Below, one piece after another: positions 14,319 through 21,759 of a DNA stretch of 35,932 bases; position 1 is the stretch's first letter; the number at the start of each line of letters is the position of its first letter. The notes under the pieces were generated by a model. That model saw only the letters and a program-made list of their open reading frames with translations. It was not told where the DNA came from and searched no databases. The stretch covers positions 1 through 35,932 of the forward strand of contig DATDEX010000313.1 of assembly GCA_036522895.1 (NCBI GenBank), written 5' to 3'. The DNA is from JAIOPA01 sp036522895. GTDB lineage: Bacteria; Eisenbacteria; RBG-16-71-46. A program made the translations under genes and the position numbers.

Positions 14319-16424
14319 TTGAACCCGCGGCGTACTCGACGCCGCGCTCCCGCGGGCGCGGTTCCGGAATCCGGAGCCGCGCCTTCTCCACGCAAGCTCG
14401 ACCCGCGCGCGCTGCGCGCCGCGCCGTTCGCGTGCGCCGCGATTGCGTTCGCCGTCTACTCCGGCACCGTCGCGCGCACGATCACGTGGTGGGACGGCAG
14501 CAGCTACCCGCTCGCCGCCGTGACCCTCGGCATTCCGGGAGCACCCGGATCGCTGGTTCTCACGCTGCTGGGCTGGCTGGTCGCGAAGATCCCCGTCGTT
14601 CACCCGGTCGCGTTCCGGCTCAATCTGTTCGCGGCGCTGGTGTCCGCCTCGTTGGCCGGGCTCGTGTGTTGGCTCGGCGCGCGGCTGGCCACGTCAGAGG
14701 ATCGTGAGCCCGCGGCCGCCGAACGATTCGCGGGCGCGTTCGCCGGCCTCGCGTTCGCGTTCGGCGTCACGCCCTGGACCTACGCCGTCCAGTTCACGCC
14801 CTACGGGCTCAGCGCGCTGTGGACCGCCCTCATCCTGGCGGCGGCATTGTGGTGGTGGCGACGCCCCGCCGAATCGGACGGACTGGCACGGCTGTTCGTG
14901 CTGTTCCTGCTGCTTGGCCTCGACCTGAGCGTGCATCGGACCAACCTGCTGCTCGTGCCGGCGGCGCTGGTTTGGCTCGCGCTCCGCAGCCCGGCCGGGC
15001 GACACCGACTTCGCGACGGCGCGGTCGCCGTGGCCGGATTGGGGGTAGGCATCGCGTTCCATCTGCTGCTCATCCCGCTTGCGGCCCGCGGTCCCTCCTA
15101 CATGGTCGAGAACCCCGGCACTTGGGCGGGGTGGTGGTCCTACGTGACGATCGCGCAGAAGGGGGGCGGCTTCCTGTTCCGCATCTTCCCGCGGACGGCG
15201 AACCTCTTTTCGGTCCAGTTTGCGGACTACCTCGCGTTTCTGGACCGCAATCTGTCGCCGCTGTTGTTCCTGCCCGCGCTCACCGCCGCCCTCGGCTGGC
15301 TGCTGATCCTGCGGCATCATCCACGCCGCGCCTTTGGACTGATGACGTTCTTTCTGTGCGCCGGACCCGGGGCGGTCGTCTACTTCAACCTCCCGCAGCA
15401 CTACATGCGCCCGATCGACCGGCACTACCTACCGTCGCTGGTGATCATGGCGCCATGGATGGCGGTGGGCGCCTCCGCCCTCATGCGCTGGACCGGGCGG
15501 CTGCCCGCCCGCGCCGTTTTCGTGCCGGGCGCAGCCGTGATCCTCGCCCTGGCACCGCTCGCCGAATGGCGCGCGAACCACCGCACCTGCGACCTCTCGC
15601 GCAATCGGTTCGCCGAGACATTCGCGCGCGACCTGCTCGAGCCACTGCCAGCCCGCACGATCCTGCTCACGAATGGGGACAACGACAGCATCCCGCTCTG
15701 GTACCTGCAGCAGGTCGAGCGCGTGCGACCGGACGTGCTGGTGGTCAACCTGCCGCTCACCAACACGGGTCCGTACGTGGCGCAGCTTCGCCGGCGCGAC
15801 CCCGACCTCGTACATCTGCTCGCAGGCGAGCCGATGACGGAGGTGCTCCTTCCGGTGCAGGCGAGCGACGCGCCGTTCGCCACTGCCGTCGAGCCACGCG
15901 CCGGCCTCGGCCTGCCCGACTTGGTGGAGCCGCCCGACTCGGTGCGGTTCCGTCCGAGCGGCATGCTGTACGCCGAGGATCGCGTGGTGCTCGACATCCT
16001 GCGCCTCACGCGCTGGAAACGGCCCGTCGACGTAGCGTGCACGGTCTCACCTGACCGTCTGCAGTGGCTCTGGCCGTTCGCGCGCCTCGACGGGCTCGCG
16101 TACCGCATCATTCCCTCGGACGACCCGGCGGTGCACGATTTGGATCACTTCCGCGGCCAGCTGCTGCGCCTGAGCTACGCCGGCGTCGTCGACACGACCC
16201 TGATCCTGGATCGCGACAGCCGTTGGATGTGCTCCAACTACCTGACCTCCCTGATCAAGCTGGCCACGGCGCAGCTCAAGGCCCGACGCCCGTTCGACGC
16301 GATGGCCACGCTGCGATTCACCGATCGCCATGCGCCGCCGGCACGACTGCTGGAAGACGATCGACAGCTCGTCGCGCTCCGCGCCCAGATCAAAGCGGCC
16401 GCGGCGGTCGGGTCGGCGGAGTAG
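14319..16424 (+). CDS. DUF2723 (TMEM260-like, GT117-type) multi-spanning membrane protein
   Basis: A 701-residue membrane protein with about ten hydrophobic helices in residues 35-420 and a soluble C-terminal domain. The DUF2723 signature is near the N-terminus: TITWWDGSSYPLAAVTLGIP and then SLVLTLLGWLVAKIP. DUF2723 belongs to the GT-C glycosyltransferase superfamily, whose eukaryotic member TMEM260 is a protein O-mannosyltransferase; here an exported protein or polymer is the plausible acceptor (inference). The start is uncertain: TTG 14319 is the most upstream candidate and has only a weak ribosome site. The stop of DUF1579 is 14 bp away, so a shared transcript is possible. Confidence 0.82.
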   Translation: MNPRRTRRRAPAGAVPESGAAPSPRKLDPRALRAAPFACAAIAFAVYSGTVARTITWWDGSSYPLAAVTLGIPGAPGSLVLTLLGWLVAKIPVVHPVAFRLNLFAALVSASLAGLVCWLGARLATSEDREPAAAERFAGAFAGLAFAFGVTPWTYAVQFTPYGLSALWTALILAAALWWWRRPAESDGLARLFVLFLLLGLDLSVHRTNLLLVPAALVWLALRSPAGRHRLRDGAVAVAGLGVGIAFHLLLIPLAARGPSYMVENPGTWAGWWSYVTIAQKGGGFLFRIFPRTANLFSVQFADYLAFLDRNLSPLLFLPALTAALGWLLILRHHPRRAFGLMTFFLCAGPGAVVYFNLPQHYMRPIDRHYLPSLVIMAPWMAVGASALMRWTGRLPARAVFVPGAAVILALAPLAEWRANHRTCDLSRNRFAETFARDLLEPLPARTILLTNGDNDSIPLWYLQQVERVRPDVLVVNLPLTNTGPYVAQLRRRDPDLVHLLAGEPMTEVLLPVQASDAPFATAVEPRAGLGLPDLVEPPDSVRFRPSGMLYAEDRVVLDILRLTRWKRPVDVACTVSPDRLQWLWPFARLDGLAYRIIPSDDPAVHDLDHFRGQLLRLSYAGVVDTTLILDRDSRWMCSNYLTSLIKLATAQLKARRPFDAMATLRFTDRHAPPARLLEDDRQLVALRAQIKAAAAVGSAE

Positions 16425-16445
16425 GACTCTTCCCAGACACCGCCC

Positions 16446-16478
16446 GCGGACATGTGAAACCGCTCGATTGCGGACATG
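16446..16478 (+). repeat. Short direct repeat upstream of the DoxX-like gene
   Basis: GCGGACATGTGAA (from 16446) and GCGGACATGCGAA (from 16470) are 12/13 identical with a 24-bp period, about 30-55 bp before the DoxX-like start. It may be a regulator site; low support. Confidence 0.25.
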
Positions 16479-16503
16479 CGAAGAACGACGTGGAGGGCCG
16501 ACT

Positions 16504-17376
16504 GTGCAGCCAACCGGATCGATGAAAGGGAAAGGCAGCGGAGCGGGCGCGATACGCATCGCCAGCTTCGGGCATATGTACTTTGCCGTGACCATGATCG
16601 CGCTCGGCATCATGGGCCTGAGCAAGGGAGCCTTCGTCCCGATCTGGACGGGCGTGCCCAAGGGATTGCCCGCGCGCGTGGCGCTGGCCTATCTCTGCGC
16701 CGTCGTCTCTCTGGGATCCGGCATCGGCCTGCTCTGGAGCCGCGCTGCCGGAATCGCTTCCCGCGTGCTTCTCGCCTGGCTCGTCCTTTGGATGCTCGCG
16801 TTCCGCGTCCCTCTGATCCTTCGCGCTCCCACGTCATCGGGGGCGTGGTGGGCCTGCGGCGAAGTCGCCGTGATGATGGCGGGCTCCTGGATTCTGGTCG
16901 TCTGGTTTTCCGATGACCGTGGCGGCAAAGGGCCCGGCTTCGGCACCGGCGAGAAGGCTCTGGCGATCGCGAGAGTGCTCTACGGCTCCGGTCTGATCAC
17001 CTTCGGCGTCGCCCACTTCACGTTTCTCGAGCGCACCGTTGGGATGGTGCCGAACTGGCTGCCATGGCACCTCGGCTGGGCGTATTTCACCGGCGGTGCC
17101 CTCGTGGCGGCGGGCGTCGCGGTCATCGTCGGCGTGTGGGCACGGCTGGCCGCGATGCTCTCGGCGGTGGAGCTGAGCCTATTCACGGTGCTGGTGTGGG
17201 TACCTGTCCTCGTGGCCGGCCCCGACGCCGATCAATGGAACGAGTTCGTCGACTCCTGGGCGCTGACCGCCGCCGCCTGGCTGGTGGCGGATTCCTATCG
17301 TCGTGCATCACCGTTCAGGCCGACGCCGACGCCCTCCCCGCCCCCGTCCCGCTCGACCCCGATCACTGGAAGTTGA
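16504..17376 (+). CDS. DoxX-like multi-pass membrane protein
   Basis: A 290-residue membrane protein with about eight hydrophobic segments (for example FGHMYFAVTMIALGIMGLS, VLLAWLVLWMLAFRVP, VAVIVGVWARLAAMLSAVEL). The two halves look similar (FAVTMIALGIMGLSKGAFVP in the first, YGSGLITFGVAHFTFLE in the second), suggesting a tandem DoxX/DUF4267-like duplication. The start is GTG 16504, with GGAGG seven bases upstream; an in-frame ATG at 16522 is an alternative. The C-terminal tail (PTPTPSPPPSRSTPITGS) is encoded by copy A of a dispersed repeat, so the natural end may have been replaced. No catalytic motif is recognised. Confidence 0.78.
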   Translation: MQPTGSMKGKGSGAGAIRIASFGHMYFAVTMIALGIMGLSKGAFVPIWTGVPKGLPARVALAYLCAVVSLGSGIGLLWSRAAGIASRVLLAWLVLWMLAFRVPLILRAPTSSGAWWACGEVAVMMAGSWILVVWFSDDRGGKGPGFGTGEKALAIARVLYGSGLITFGVAHFTFLERTVGMVPNWLPWHLGWAYFTGGALVAAGVAVIVGVWARLAAMLSAVELSLFTVLVWVPVLVAGPDADQWNEFVDSWALTAAAWLVADSYRRASPFRPTPTPSPPPSRSTPITGS

Positions 17377-17378
17377 AC
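17338..17378 (+). repeat. Dispersed repeat, copy A
   Basis: A 41-bp repeat unit, 35/41 identical to copy C (29738-29778) and 34/41 to copy B (28534-28574), all in the same orientation. It covers the DoxX-like stop codon. Copies A and B also share the extension GCCGG(A/T)TCA just after the unit and GCCCTCCC before it. Confidence 0.75.
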
Positions 17379-17428
17379 GCCGGATCAATTGCCGCACCTG
17401 GCACGCGTCGACCGAGCGTTCCCGGCTG

Positions 17429-17592
17429 CTAGCGTACGATCATGACAGCCTTGGTCGCGTTCGTCGCGCCTTGCGAGGTCTGCAGGAAGTACGCGCCGGG
17501 GCCAAGCGTCCTCCCAGCGTGATGTCGCGCCGCGACGACGCCGGCGCATCCCAGATGCGGGTTTCGCTCGCGCGCCCGGCCGCGTCGAACAG
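17429..17592 (-). pseudogene. Remnant of a second T9SS-type C-terminal sorting domain
   Basis: The minus strand reads LFDAAGRASETRIWDAPASS in one frame up to about 17500. After a one-base shift it reads TLGPGAYFLQTSQGATNATK and ends AVMIVR before TAG at 17429. Together this is the LxDxxGR...LxPGxYFLxL...xKxVxxR pattern of type IX/FlgD-like sorting domains. A stop precedes LFD and the domain is frameshifted, so it is a decayed 3' end. The intact FG-GAP protein immediately upstream carries a full copy, suggesting an old tandem paralogue. Bases 17593-17727 show nothing else. Confidence 0.66.
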
Positions 17593-17727
17593 GGATCAGG
17601 GCAGGGAATCCACCGCGGCATCGCCCCACCCGTCCTGAGAGACGGGCCAAAGACCGCCCTCGGATTCACGGTCCAAATCGAAGCGGCCGCCCGAGAGTAC
17701 CCAGGCGGCCGCCACAGCAGTCACGTT

Positions 17728-19911
17728 CTATCGGGTCACGACCGCCCTCGACTCGAGCACGCGGCGGCCCTGGTGCAGGCGCACGAAGTAGACACCGGGG
17801 GGAAGGGGCTTGGCGTCGCCCAGCGTCGTCACGTGACGGCCCGATCCCAAGGTGGAGAGGTCCTTCGAGAGCATCCTCCGCCCGGCGAGGTCCACCAAGT
17901 CCAGCCTGGCCCCCGCACCACGCTCGAGCGCGAAGTAGATGTTCAATCTGCCGCCGCCGGAAGGATTCGGCCGTGCACCCCTGAGTTCGAACACCGCCGC
18001 GGGCGGGTCGACGCCCAGCGGGGAGATCGATGTGAGCAGGGAGAAACTACTTTCGTTCGCGTGGAGGTCCATCGCCGACAGCTTGTAGAACCACTCGCCA
18101 TGGCCGCCGGGGTCGACCCATCCGGGATCCTTGGTCGCCGCGACCAGGCTGGCGGCGGACGGGACGAAGTCCGCGGTCCCGCCGCGATACACGCGGTAGC
18201 CGTCGAGATCCGCATCGGTGTCGGCGTCCCACTGGAGCGCGAAGCCGGTGGGCTCCGAGGCGCCCACGAACCCACCCGGGGCTCGTGGGGGAACGTTGTC
18301 CACGGAGTAGCCGCTGTCGATCGCCGAGGAATAGAACACGTCGATGTCGGGGGTCAGCGCACTGACGAAGAAGGCTGTGTAAGGGTTGCTGTGGGGCATG
18401 GAGTCCTGCGTCGTGGCAGCCGTATATCCATAGCCAGCGAGCCGTTGCGCCGGCAGCGTGGCCAGGGCCTCCCAGTAGACGACCTGCGCATCGGACTGGG
18501 AGATGGCGATGACCTCTCGCGCGGCGAGGCGTGCGCGAAGCGCGACGACGCTGGACGCGGGGGGGATGCGGCGCCACACCCGGTAGGCGTTCACCGAGCC
18601 ACCCGGCACGTCGAGCGAACTCGGGGTCCAGGTGACGAAGACCCGCCCGCCATTGTCATTGGGCACGTCGCGGACGCTGGTCAGGACCGGATCGCGCGGG
18701 TCCGGCGGCAGGGGTGCGCACGTCCCGGGCAGCAGCGCAATGTCGTCCCCGTAGCCCTCGGCGGTGAGGACGTCGGTGCTGCCATCATTATCGAGGTCCC
18801 GGGTGATCAGTTGATAGACGTCCCCGTGGCTCGGATAGATGGTCGCGCCCGCGAAGCTCCCGTTCCCGACCCCGCCGGCGCCCTGGCCCAGGAACAACTC
18901 GACTTGCCCGGAGTTGGCTCCGGTGACGGTCCCGGTCACGATGTCGAGAATGCCGTCGTGGTTGAAGTCCGCGGCCCCGACCGTAGAGCTGTTGCCAGAG
19001 AACAGCGTCAAGGGGGCCGAGAACGTCCCATTCCCGTTCCCCGACATGACCGCGATTCCACCGGACGCCGTGTTGGCTGCGGCAAGATCCTGTGCGCCGT
19101 CCTCGTTGAAGTCCGCCACCACGATGTGGAACGGCTGCGGTCCCGCCGCGACGTACGCCGGAGTAGAGAAGGAACCAGAGCCGAGGATCGCGAGGCCGGT
19201 CCCGAGCAACACGGCGATCTGGCCGTTGCTGTTCTGCGTCACCGCGAGATCCGGGAATCCATCGCCGTTGAAGTCGCTGGTTGCGATGCCGGTCGCCAAA
19301 TGGCTCAACGGGAGCGAGATCGAAGCCCCGAAGGTGCCGTTGCCCAGGCCCGGCAGGACCGAGACGCCGCCCGTCGCGTTGAGGCACGTGGCGAGGTCGA
19401 TCGTACCGTTGCGATCGAAGTCCGCGGCGACAAGCTCGAAAGGTCCCGCTCCGACCGGATAGTCCGCGGTGGTGGAAAAAGTCCCGTTGCCGACTCCTGC
19501 CGAGCCGTTGCCGAGCAGGACCGACACGGCATTCGAAAACAGGTTCGAGACCGCGAGATCGAGGATCCCATCCCCATTGAAGTCCTTGGCCACGACCCCG
19601 CGCGCTCCGCGCCCAACCGGGTAGAGTACGGGCGCGGCATAGGACCGACTTCCCGTCCCGATCAGCACGGCGAGCGAGGCGTGGAGGCTGCCCGGGCTGA
19701 GGTCGCCGTTGGTCACGGCGAGGTCGAGGATGCCGTCCCCATTGAAGTCGCCGGCCGCCATGAAATGGGCATTGGGGCCGGTAGTGAAGGGCAGCGGAGT
19801 GCCGAGGAGGACGGGATCCGTGCACTCGGACCGGGCTCTCCCGACCAGAGCCATCGCCGTGGCGCCAGCAACCAGGACGACGCCGATTGAACGGAGAAGG
19901 GTGGGACGCAT
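17728..19911 (-). CDS. Large secreted FG-GAP/VCBS-repeat protein with T9SS-like C-terminal sorting domain
   Basis: A 727-residue exported protein. The signal peptide spans about residues 1-28 (MRPTLLRSIGVVLVAGATAM, cleaved near ARSEC). Seven FG-GAP/VCBS repeats with calcium-binding DxNxDGxxD loops follow (DFNGDGILDLAVTN, DFDRNGTIDLAT, DFNEDGAQDLAAAN, DLDNDGSTDVLTAE). Then come one or two Ig/fibronectin-like modules (DVPNDNGGRVFVTWTPSSLD, FALQWDADTDADLDGYRVYR). The end is a FlgD/T9SS-type domain, RPNPSGGGRLNIYFALERGA to PLPPGVYFVRLHQGRRVLES. The beta-propeller repeats suggest ligand or matrix binding at the cell surface. The ATG at 19911 has GGAGG four bases upstream. The sorting domain implies a type IX-like secretion route in this organism. 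Confidence 0.92.
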   Translation of the reverse strand: MRPTLLRSIGVVLVAGATAMALVGRARSECTDPVLLGTPLPFTTGPNAHFMAAGDFNGDGILDLAVTNGDLSPGSLHASLAVLIGTGSRSYAAPVLYPVGRGARGVVAKDFNGDGILDLAVSNLFSNAVSVLLGNGSAGVGNGTFSTTADYPVGAGPFELVAADFDRNGTIDLATCLNATGGVSVLPGLGNGTFGASISLPLSHLATGIATSDFNGDGFPDLAVTQNSNGQIAVLLGTGLAILGSGSFSTPAYVAAGPQPFHIVVADFNEDGAQDLAAANTASGGIAVMSGNGNGTFSAPLTLFSGNSSTVGAADFNHDGILDIVTGTVTGANSGQVELFLGQGAGGVGNGSFAGATIYPSHGDVYQLITRDLDNDGSTDVLTAEGYGDDIALLPGTCAPLPPDPRDPVLTSVRDVPNDNGGRVFVTWTPSSLDVPGGSVNAYRVWRRIPPASSVVALRARLAAREVIAISQSDAQVVYWEALATLPAQRLAGYGYTAATTQDSMPHSNPYTAFFVSALTPDIDVFYSSAIDSGYSVDNVPPRAPGGFVGASEPTGFALQWDADTDADLDGYRVYRGGTADFVPSAASLVAATKDPGWVDPGGHGEWFYKLSAMDLHANESSFSLLTSISPLGVDPPAAVFELRGARPNPSGGGRLNIYFALERGAGARLDLVDLAGRRMLSKDLSTLGSGRHVTTLGDAKPLPPGVYFVRLHQGRRVLESRAVVTR

Positions 19912-20117
19912 GGTGCCTCCGCGTCGCTTCGAGCGGTTCGCGCGGCCGCCGGGCGACGAATGACGGACCGTGGAGCGAGAGAGGAATCGCACCCCGAAAG
20001 TACGACTCCTGACCAAAGGCGGCCAGTCCTGGTTGCTGCATGCCTGGTTGCGGCACTCCAGGCGCTGAAGCGAGCCGGGGTAGTCTCCGCCTTCCCCGAA
20101 AAGAACCCAGCCTCCCC

Positions 20118-20146
20118 TTGCATGTTGCCAGTTCGTGTGCCATACT
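20118..20146 (+). promoter_or_regulatory. Sigma-70-type promoter of the ArsR gene
   Basis: TTGCAT (20118-20123), 17-bp spacer, CATACT (20141-20146). The predicted start is at about 20153-20154, the A of the ArsR ATG, so the transcript would be nearly leaderless. No Shine-Dalgarno is visible before that ATG. Confidence 0.5.
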
Positions 20147-20165
20147 GAACCGTATGGTTCAGTAT
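20142..20165. promoter_or_regulatory. ArsR operator overlapping -10 box and start codon
   Basis: ATACTGAAC-CGTATG-GTTCAGTAT is a perfect 9-bp inverted repeat whose 6-bp centre contains the ATG of the ArsR gene. It covers the -10 box as well. As I recall, other MVQY-starting ArsR genes linked to AHSA1 have a similar palindrome. It is the obvious autorepression site. Confidence 0.72.
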
Positions 20166-20519
20166 CTGCGGGCCCGCCTCGATGCCTCGTTCGCCGCGCT
20201 CTCGGATGCCACTCGACGCGGCGTTCTGGAACGGCTCGGGCGTTCCGACGCTTCGATCACGGACCTTGCCGAGAAGTTCCACATGACCCTCACGGGCATG
20301 AAGAAGCACGTCGGAGTCTTGGAGCGGGCGGGGCTCGTCACCACGGAGAAGGTCGGTCGCGTGCGGACCTGTAAGCTCGGCAGGCGCCGATTCGACGAAG
20401 CGACGGCATGGCTCGAGAGGTACCACCAGGTCTGGGATTCACGTTTCGACGAATTGGACCAGGTTGTCGAGGAGCTGAAACGAAAGGAGAACATCCATGG
20501 ACACAAGAAGAGAGGGTGA
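20154..20519 (+). CDS. ArsR-family winged-helix repressor
   Basis: A 121-residue regulator. The start MVQYLRARLDASFAALSDAT is the usual opening of the ArsR subfamily paired with AHSA1 genes. The winged helix follows: RRGVLERLGRSDASITDLAE, recognition helix TLTGMKKHVGVLERAGLVTT, wing EKVGRVRTCKL. No metal-binding CxC motif is visible, so it probably senses something other than arsenic. The ATG at 20154 lies within a perfect palindromic operator and has no ribosome site, so it may be leaderless. Its 3' end overlaps the next gene by 23 bp. Confidence 0.92.
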   Translation: MVQYLRARLDASFAALSDATRRGVLERLGRSDASITDLAEKFHMTLTGMKKHVGVLERAGLVTTEKVGRVRTCKLGRRRFDEATAWLERYHQVWDSRFDELDQVVEELKRKENIHGHKKRG

Positions 20520-21018
20520 GCCCACCCCCACGAAGAACCGTACGACGGTGGAGCGGAAGTCCGAGCGTGAGCTGGTCGTCATGCGAACCATCAACGGCCC
20601 GGCGCGCATCGTGTTCGAGGCGTTTACCAAGCCCGAGCTGTTCAAGCGGTGGTGGGTACCGAAGTCGTGCGGCCTGTCCCTGCTCTCCTGCGAGCTGGAC
20701 GTTCGTGTCGGGGGCACGTACCGGTTGGTGTTCAGCCACGATGGCTCGGAGCCCATGGCGTTCTTCGGTAGGTACATCGAGGTGACACCCCACTCGCGCC
20801 TCGTCTGGACCAACGACGAAGGTGATGACGGTGGGGCCATCACCACGGCGACCTTCGAGGAGAGAGCTGGCAAGACGCTGCTGGTCATGCATGACCTCTA
20901 TCCCTCGAAGGAAGCTCTCGACGCTGCCATCGCCTCGGGAGCGACGGGTGGGATGCCCGAGACGCTCGAGCAGCTGGACGAGTTTGTCGTCACCCTGGTC
21001 GCGAGTTCGGGACGATGA
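20497..21018 (+). CDS. SRPBCC/AHSA1-domain protein
   Basis: A 173-residue START-like (SRPBCC) protein of the AHSA1 branch. The motifs are RTINGPARIVFEAFTKPELF, KRWWVPKS, the strand run GGTYRLVFSHDG and SRLVWTNDEG, and the C-terminal helix PETLEQLDEFVVTLV. Such proteins bind hydrophobic ligands in a helix-grip pocket. The gene overlaps the ArsR gene by 23 bp with AAAGGAG ahead of ATG 20497, and the pair is a very common regulated unit. Ligand and role are unknown. Confidence 0.9.
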   Translation: MDTRREGEPTPTKNRTTVERKSERELVVMRTINGPARIVFEAFTKPELFKRWWVPKSCGLSLLSCELDVRVGGTYRLVFSHDGSEPMAFFGRYIEVTPHSRLVWTNDEGDDGGAITTATFEERAGKTLLVMHDLYPSKEALDAAIASGATGGMPETLEQLDEFVVTLVASSGR

Positions 21019-21046
21019 TGAAGTCGTCGATCTCGGGATACCGTTA

Positions 21047-21098
21047 GCGACCGATGATGGCCGGTGGTTGCCGATGGTTCTCGCACAGTTCTGGCACA
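21047..21098 (+). repeat. 52-bp direct repeat, copy R1
   Basis: Ungapped alignment with R2 (28660-28711) gives 41 of 52 identical bases, same orientation. The best part is TTGCCGATGGTTCTCGCACA against TTGCGGATGGTTTTCGCAAA. Read on the minus strand, the two copies encode similar peptides (LCQNCARTIGNH and LCQNFAKTIRNH), but no complete gene contains them. It stands in the 254-bp gap after the SRPBCC gene. Confidence 0.7.
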
Positions 21099-21272
21099 AT
21101 CGAGGGACGTCCTCGGCACGCTGGCGGGGCTCCGAATGGAGCGCCCGCTTGCTGACGAGGATGTCCCTAGCTCTGTTGCACGAGGTCTTTCTCCGCGGCG
21201 GCTTCAGCGTGAGCTGACTTGAGGACGCGGAGCGCAGGATTGCCACTCGCGAATGGTCCGGGGGGAAAGCGC

Positions 21273-21620
21273 GTGACGTTCACCGCAACAGCTCGTCGGC
21301 TGGGAATGCTCTCCGCGGGAGCCACGGTTGTCCTCGTCATCGCGTACGCGGTGACGCTCGTTGCGGGGTTCGCGTCCCTGAAGTCTCCGGCACGGCGGCC
21401 CTCTCCCGAGCCCCGTCGCCGGGAGCCTGCCGCCGCTCCCGAGGACGATGTGGAGACGATACAAGCGTCCCGCGCGGATGTTGCCCGGCGCATGCCCATG
21501 CATCGGGTGCACGCTACACCCAGAGGCTGTGGGGGCCGCACCACACGTCGGGACGCCCAGGGCGATGCCTCCCTGGGGCGTTGTGCGCCCGGGTGGCCGC
21601 TCGACCGGGTCTGCTATTAG
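21273..21620 (+). pseudogene. Cut small membrane protein (probable remnant)
   Basis: From GTG 21273 the frame reads TATARRLGMLSAGATVVLVI and AYAVTLVAGFASLKSP: one strong transmembrane helix in the style of conserved small multi-helix membrane proteins. After that the frame continues about 75 residues of Arg/Pro/Ala-rich, low-quality sequence with no further helices, so the original reading frame is probably interrupted near 21385. The GGGGGAAAG upstream is a weak ribosome site. A genuine single-helix 115-residue protein cannot be excluded. Confidence 0.45.
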
Positions 21621-21696
21621 TCTTGTCCGGAGGTTGATCGACCAACCCCGCGGGCCGCTCGCGAAGCGCCGGGCCGCATCCTTCGGAGGTAGCACC

Positions 21697-21759
21697 ATGT
21701 CCTGCCATTCGTGCCTGCCCGCCGATCGGACGGGCGAAGCGCCGGGGAACGAGTCCTGA
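21697..21759 (+). CDS. 20-codon CxxC leader ORF upstream of topoisomerase VI
   Basis: ATG 21697 is preceded by CGGAGGTAGCACC, a strong, well-spaced ribosome site. The ORF encodes 20 residues with a CxxC pair (Cys3, Cys6) and stops at TGA 21757-21759. It lies in a different frame from topoisomerase VI subunit B, whose own possible starts lack a good ribosome site. The TGA overlaps an in-frame CTG of the subunit B frame (CTGA). It therefore looks like a leader that recruits ribosomes for the downstream gene. Alternatives are a -1 frameshift fusion or a sequencing slip. Confidence 0.5.
   Translation: MSCHSCLPADRTGEAPGNES

Noticed and set aside
17728..20143. Large open frames opposite and overlapping the FG-GAP protein
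   Set aside because: No motifs; the FG-GAP repeats, signal peptide and sorting domain fix the minus-strand frame.
20338..21246. 302-codon minus-strand frame across the ArsR-SRPBCC region
   Set aside because: Runs antisense to two well-supported genes and shows no family motif; only the R1 segment within it recurs elsewhere.
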